The position numbers and the translations under genes are program-made. From contig RBNI01007318.1 in the NCBI GenBank assembly GCA_003990745.1, forward strand, positions 1 through 10,437: 10,437 bases of DNA. The letters run 5' to 3'. The stretch is from Jimgerdemannia flammicorona (Eukaryota; Mucoromycota; Endogonomycetes; Endogonales; Endogonaceae). The notes beneath the pieces were generated by a model. It searched no databases. It saw nothing but the letters and a program-made list of their open reading frames with translations, and had not been told where the DNA came from. Positions 7,955 through 10,437 of the stretch are shown here, piece after piece. Within the stretch, counting starts at the first letter, position 1, and each line of letters starts with the position of its first letter.

Positions 7955-8650
7955 TCCCCAATGATCAGACCATGGGCACCACTCTACTTCCAGTGCCTTC
8001 CAAACATCCGCCCCCCAGCACTCCGCCATCAGAATCCAGTCGATCCTTGTGCCCAAGCCATTCACCCAATGTGTATAGACCCTAGCATTACCCCATCTCG
8101 TTCTGCCTATATCCCCCAATGAGCTCAACGTCTCCACCTCCTCCCAAGCATCCAGACCACCACTTCTACCCCCAGCACTTCTCCCTCTATCAGTCCTATC
8201 TAGATGCTGATCCTGAACCATATTAAAGTCCCCACCAAGCACATCGACCCCTATCTCCAAGAGAATACCCTCCTCCAGCAGCCCCCCAATCCATGCAATC
8301 CTCTCACCCCTAGCTGCAGGACAGTAGCAGGAGCCCACCATCACCGATTCCCACCCTGGTCGATGTCAATCTCCCCAGACCAATCGATCACCTCAGCTCC
8401 TGATTCCCCCCAAGTCACCTCTACCCTTTCTCACCAAAATCGCTACCTTTCCAAACCAAGCAGTAGCCCCACCCCATTCCCTAGTCCACTCTACTCGATC
8501 TTCCTCATCCTCACAACGAACATCCTGTAGTAAAAAGAGATCAGCCTCCAATCCCTTGAGCCAAGTAAAAATGTTCTTACAACGCCTAGAGCCCCTTAAC
8601 TCATTCACATTCAAGGAGAAAATGTTGGTTGTACTGTTCATAAGGAATAA
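7955..8650 (-). other. APE-type endonuclease domain of ORF2
   Basis: Motifs in order: SLNVNEL (Asn motif, about 8597-8617), LLQDVRC (8513-8533), GSCYCP, GGDFNMV (8216-8236), YTHWVNG...RIDWI and SDH (7961-7969). These are the metal- and DNA-binding motifs of LINE APE endonucleases, which make the first-strand nick for target-primed reverse transcription. The usual catalytic Glu of the LQE motif is Asp here (codon 8522-8524), a change known to be disfavoured. Two TGA stops (8393-8395 and 8366-8368) lie inside the domain. Confidence 0.88.
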
Positions 8651-8672
8651 TGTTATATCATGGCCCCATCCT

Positions 8673-10406
8673 CTACAAGTCTGCATTCCGCTCCTCCTGC
8701 ACTACGTCCAAGTCATGTTCAGCCACCAGTTCCCTCTCTCCTGCTTCCTGTGCTGCCAAAGCTCCCAGAAGTTCGACCATTGCCCCATCTTCATGCTCCT
8801 CAAATTCCTTGCGATATTCCAGACAGGCCTCCTGCCAAAGCCGCAACCCATGATGCTCTGCCCAGCAGTAGACTGCCCGTTCACCAGCAACCACCCCCAG
8901 CTCCGCCTTCCTCACCTCATCAACCTCATACCCCTCCTCCTCCATTAAGATACCCAGAATCTCCACCTTCAGTGCCTCCACCATTCCATCACCACATAGA
9001 ATCCTCGCCCAATACTCCTCTGGCATTGCCCTCAGGTCCACTTCTCCTAAGGCATCTGCTACGAGGTTGTCCATTATCTTGCACATCCACAACAGGTTCC
9101 CCACCTCCTTCCCTCCTGGAGTCCCCAGCCACCCTGCATCCAGCATCGTAGTGTCAGCTCCTACACTGGCAGCCTCATCCCACTCCTCCTCAGGGACATC
9201 CACCAGCTCGTCCTCACCAACCGCCACCACCTGACCCCCTTGCCCCACATCAGGGACCCCAAAGTGCACCTGCTGGGCCCCCTGCATCCTCGAATCCTCT
9301 GCCGGCCCTCTCTTCCCAATGGGGCCCCTCCTGATAAGTGAGGGAGGGGTGGCATCCAACTCCAGCTCCCACACTTCAAAGGTACTGTCAGCAAATAGAT
9401 TCTTGTCCAGCATCCCTCCAGTCCCTGCCTCCTTCACCCCCACCTCCTCTCCTCTATTACCAGCCCAAACACTGGCCTTAGCACCCTCCGGCTCCTCAGC
9501 TCTGACTGACTTTTCCATCCCCCCTTCAGTCATGCCCACCAACATCTCTCTCTGCTTCTTGCGCCCCTGGGCCCACTCCCACTGCTTCTTGTCCATATGA
9601 ATATGCTTCCTGCCCACAATCTCCAGATGGGTCGACTCCTCAAACAGTTTCCAGGCTGCCGCCCTCCTCTCCACAGCACCACACAACTCCTCCAGTGCCT
9701 CCAATAAGTCCTCCTCCTCCTCTCTACTCCCTTTCACCCTTGACACCATACAGACTACGGCCCCCCACATCAGCACTGAGGGCCAGTCACTCATCTTCTC
9801 TGTGGCCTCCTTTCCCGCCAGCCGAATCCTGACATCAACGTCTCCTGTCCTGATCATCATCCCCTCCCACACCTGAAATCTGATGTCCACTACATCACCA
9901 TACTCAATCATCACCTCCTCTACCCTCTTCCTAGTCTCCTCCTTAGTCACTATGGGCACCCCCTTCACCAGAAGCTACACCACCCTGGGGTCCCATCGTA
10001 AGCACCACACCATGGGGACCACCATCTCCCCAACCACAACTCCATTCTTCAGTGCCTCATTCAGTGGACCAGCCTCTTCAAAGCCCACCTCGACCCCCTC
10101 CAGCCCCTTCAAGAACTTCACTGAAGCCGCCCCAGCCACCTGCTTCGAGACAGGCCCCAGAACCATCCTTGCTGTCACCACTAAGCCCTAGAAGCACAAG
10201 GTCACCACAAACTCTGAAATCAACTTCTTGAGTAACGGGGTCACCACCAGCTCCATTACACCATCCACCAGGTCCCCCTTCCGCATCAGGAACTCCTGCC
10301 CCCCCTGGCCATCAGCCATCACATCTCTTTTTTTTTCCTGATTCACTGTCATGCCGCTATCAGTAGTCCTGCCCCCAGCCACAATACTGCCAGCCTCTAT
10401 GCTCAT
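8673..10406 (-). pseudogene. LINE ORF1, gag-like RNA-binding protein (2 premature stops)
   Basis: Minus-strand frame from ATG 10404-10406 to TAG 8673-8675, about 577 codons; the frame stays open upstream to the window edge, so the true start may lie outside. TAG stops at 10188-10190 and 9975-9977 break it. Right after the second stop is LLVKGVPIVTKEETRKRV, then GDVVDIRFQVWEG and VDVRIRLAG, in the order of an RRM-like fold found in ORF1 of L1/Tx1-type LINEs. The rest is acidic and Trp-rich with long predicted-helical segments (for example EEEDLLEALEELCGAVERR and RKEFEEHEDGAMVELLGALA). I see no CCHC zinc knuckle. The product would bind LINE RNA and form the transposition particle with ORF2. Confidence 0.75.
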
Positions 10407-10437
10407 ACCCCCAGCCAGAGAACCTCCCCCCCTTCCA

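Larger units (their letters stand above)
5051..8686 (-). pseudogene. LINE ORF2, endonuclease and reverse transcriptase (14 premature stops)
   Basis: One frame runs from ATG 8684-8686 (or the Met at 8641, just before NIFSLNVNEL) to TAG 5051-5053, about 1,210 codons. Order of parts: APE-type endonuclease (about 7955-8650), a linker rich in charged residues (7380-7950), reverse transcriptase (about 6145-7250) and a C-terminal region with a GGLGL...FSKRL segment and a late Cys/His cluster (H-x4-C ending near 5402). The protein would nick target DNA and copy the element RNA there. In-frame stops: TGA at 8393, 8366, 7184, 6887, 6545, 5810 and 5324; TAG at 7532, 7379, 6143, 5993, 5795, 5753 and 5618 (lowest coordinate given). 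Several fall where the family has Trp, Arg or Gln. No frameshift is needed. The start overlaps the end of ORF1 by 14 bp. Confidence 0.9.
4863..10437 (-). mobile_element. LINE copy 2, L1-like non-LTR retrotransposon, nearly full length
   Basis: Read on the minus strand: ORF1 (8673-10406 or longer), ORF2 with an APE-type endonuclease followed by a reverse transcriptase (5051-8686), a 3' UTR of about 140 bp, and a tail of 48 A (4863-4910). No RNase H domain is evident after the reverse transcriptase. This layout, and the wording of the endonuclease and reverse transcriptase motifs, resemble the L1/Tx1 group. The 5' end lies outside the window, so neither the 5' UTR nor the target-site duplication can be seen. 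Fourteen premature stops in ORF2 and two in ORF1 make it inactive, but there is no frameshift in either ORF. Confidence 0.93.

Noticed and set aside
5051..8686. Stop-codon reassignment or A-to-I RNA editing as the reason for in-frame TGA and TAG
   Set aside because: Several stops sit where Arg or Gln fits better than Trp, and the gag knuckle shows missense changes of the same transition type. Mutation explains both without a special code. RNA sequencing could still test editing.
5041..10191. Many open stretches on the + strand, rich in Pro, Ser and His (for example 8660-9151, 5750-6151, 6686-7075)
   Set aside because: They lie opposite the LINE ORFs and mirror G-rich coding sequence on the other strand. 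None has a recognisable domain, and ORF1/ORF2 carry clear endonuclease and reverse transcriptase motifs.

Overview
This window holds no recognisable host gene. It is a nest of transposable elements from a eukaryotic nuclear genome. The mix of an L1-like two-ORF LINE and a Ty3-type LTR element with a zinc-knuckle gag, both full of transition-type stop codons in otherwise intact frames, would fit a filamentous fungus with RIP-like or methylation-driven C-to-T mutation. That host guess is an inference; nothing here fixes the species.

Layout, left to right. (1) 1-174: the 3' end of a LINE copy on the + strand, with an AATAAA signal and a 21-nt A tail. (2) 175 to about 4731 (possibly 4861): the 5' part of an LTR retrotransposon on the minus strand. 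In element order it has a candidate 5' LTR (about 3439-4731, with a degenerate repeat array), a candidate tRNA-Pro-like primer-binding site (3421-3436), the N-terminal half of gag (about 2612-3384), the C-terminal half of gag (about 590-1376) with a broken CCHC zinc knuckle, and a pre-protease linker that runs into the LINE A tail at 174/175. (3) 1390-2598: a separate 1.2-kb retroposed element on the minus strand that splits gag, flanked by a 13-bp target-site duplication and ending in its own AATAAA signal, hairpin and A tail. (4) 4863-10437: a second, nearly full copy of the same LINE family on the minus strand, with a 48-nt tail, a short 3' UTR, ORF2 (endonuclease plus reverse transcriptase) and ORF1 (RNA-binding, gag-like), cut by the window edge near the 5' end of ORF1.

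The LINE proteins would act together: ORF1 coats the element RNA, and ORF2 nicks the target and reverse transcribes from the 3' end. The two LINE copies lie tail to tail around the LTR element. None of the coding regions is intact. I count 16 premature stops in the LINE (14 in ORF2, 2 in ORF1) and 9 in the LTR element, yet each can be read in one frame from end to end with no frameshift. This points to base-change mutation of C and G rather than slow random decay. The most useful leads are this mutation pattern, the 3'-terminal hairpin shared by the LINE and the unclassified 1.2-kb element, the tRNA-Pro-like primer site with a second copy 71 bp away, and an AT-hook-like motif in gag.
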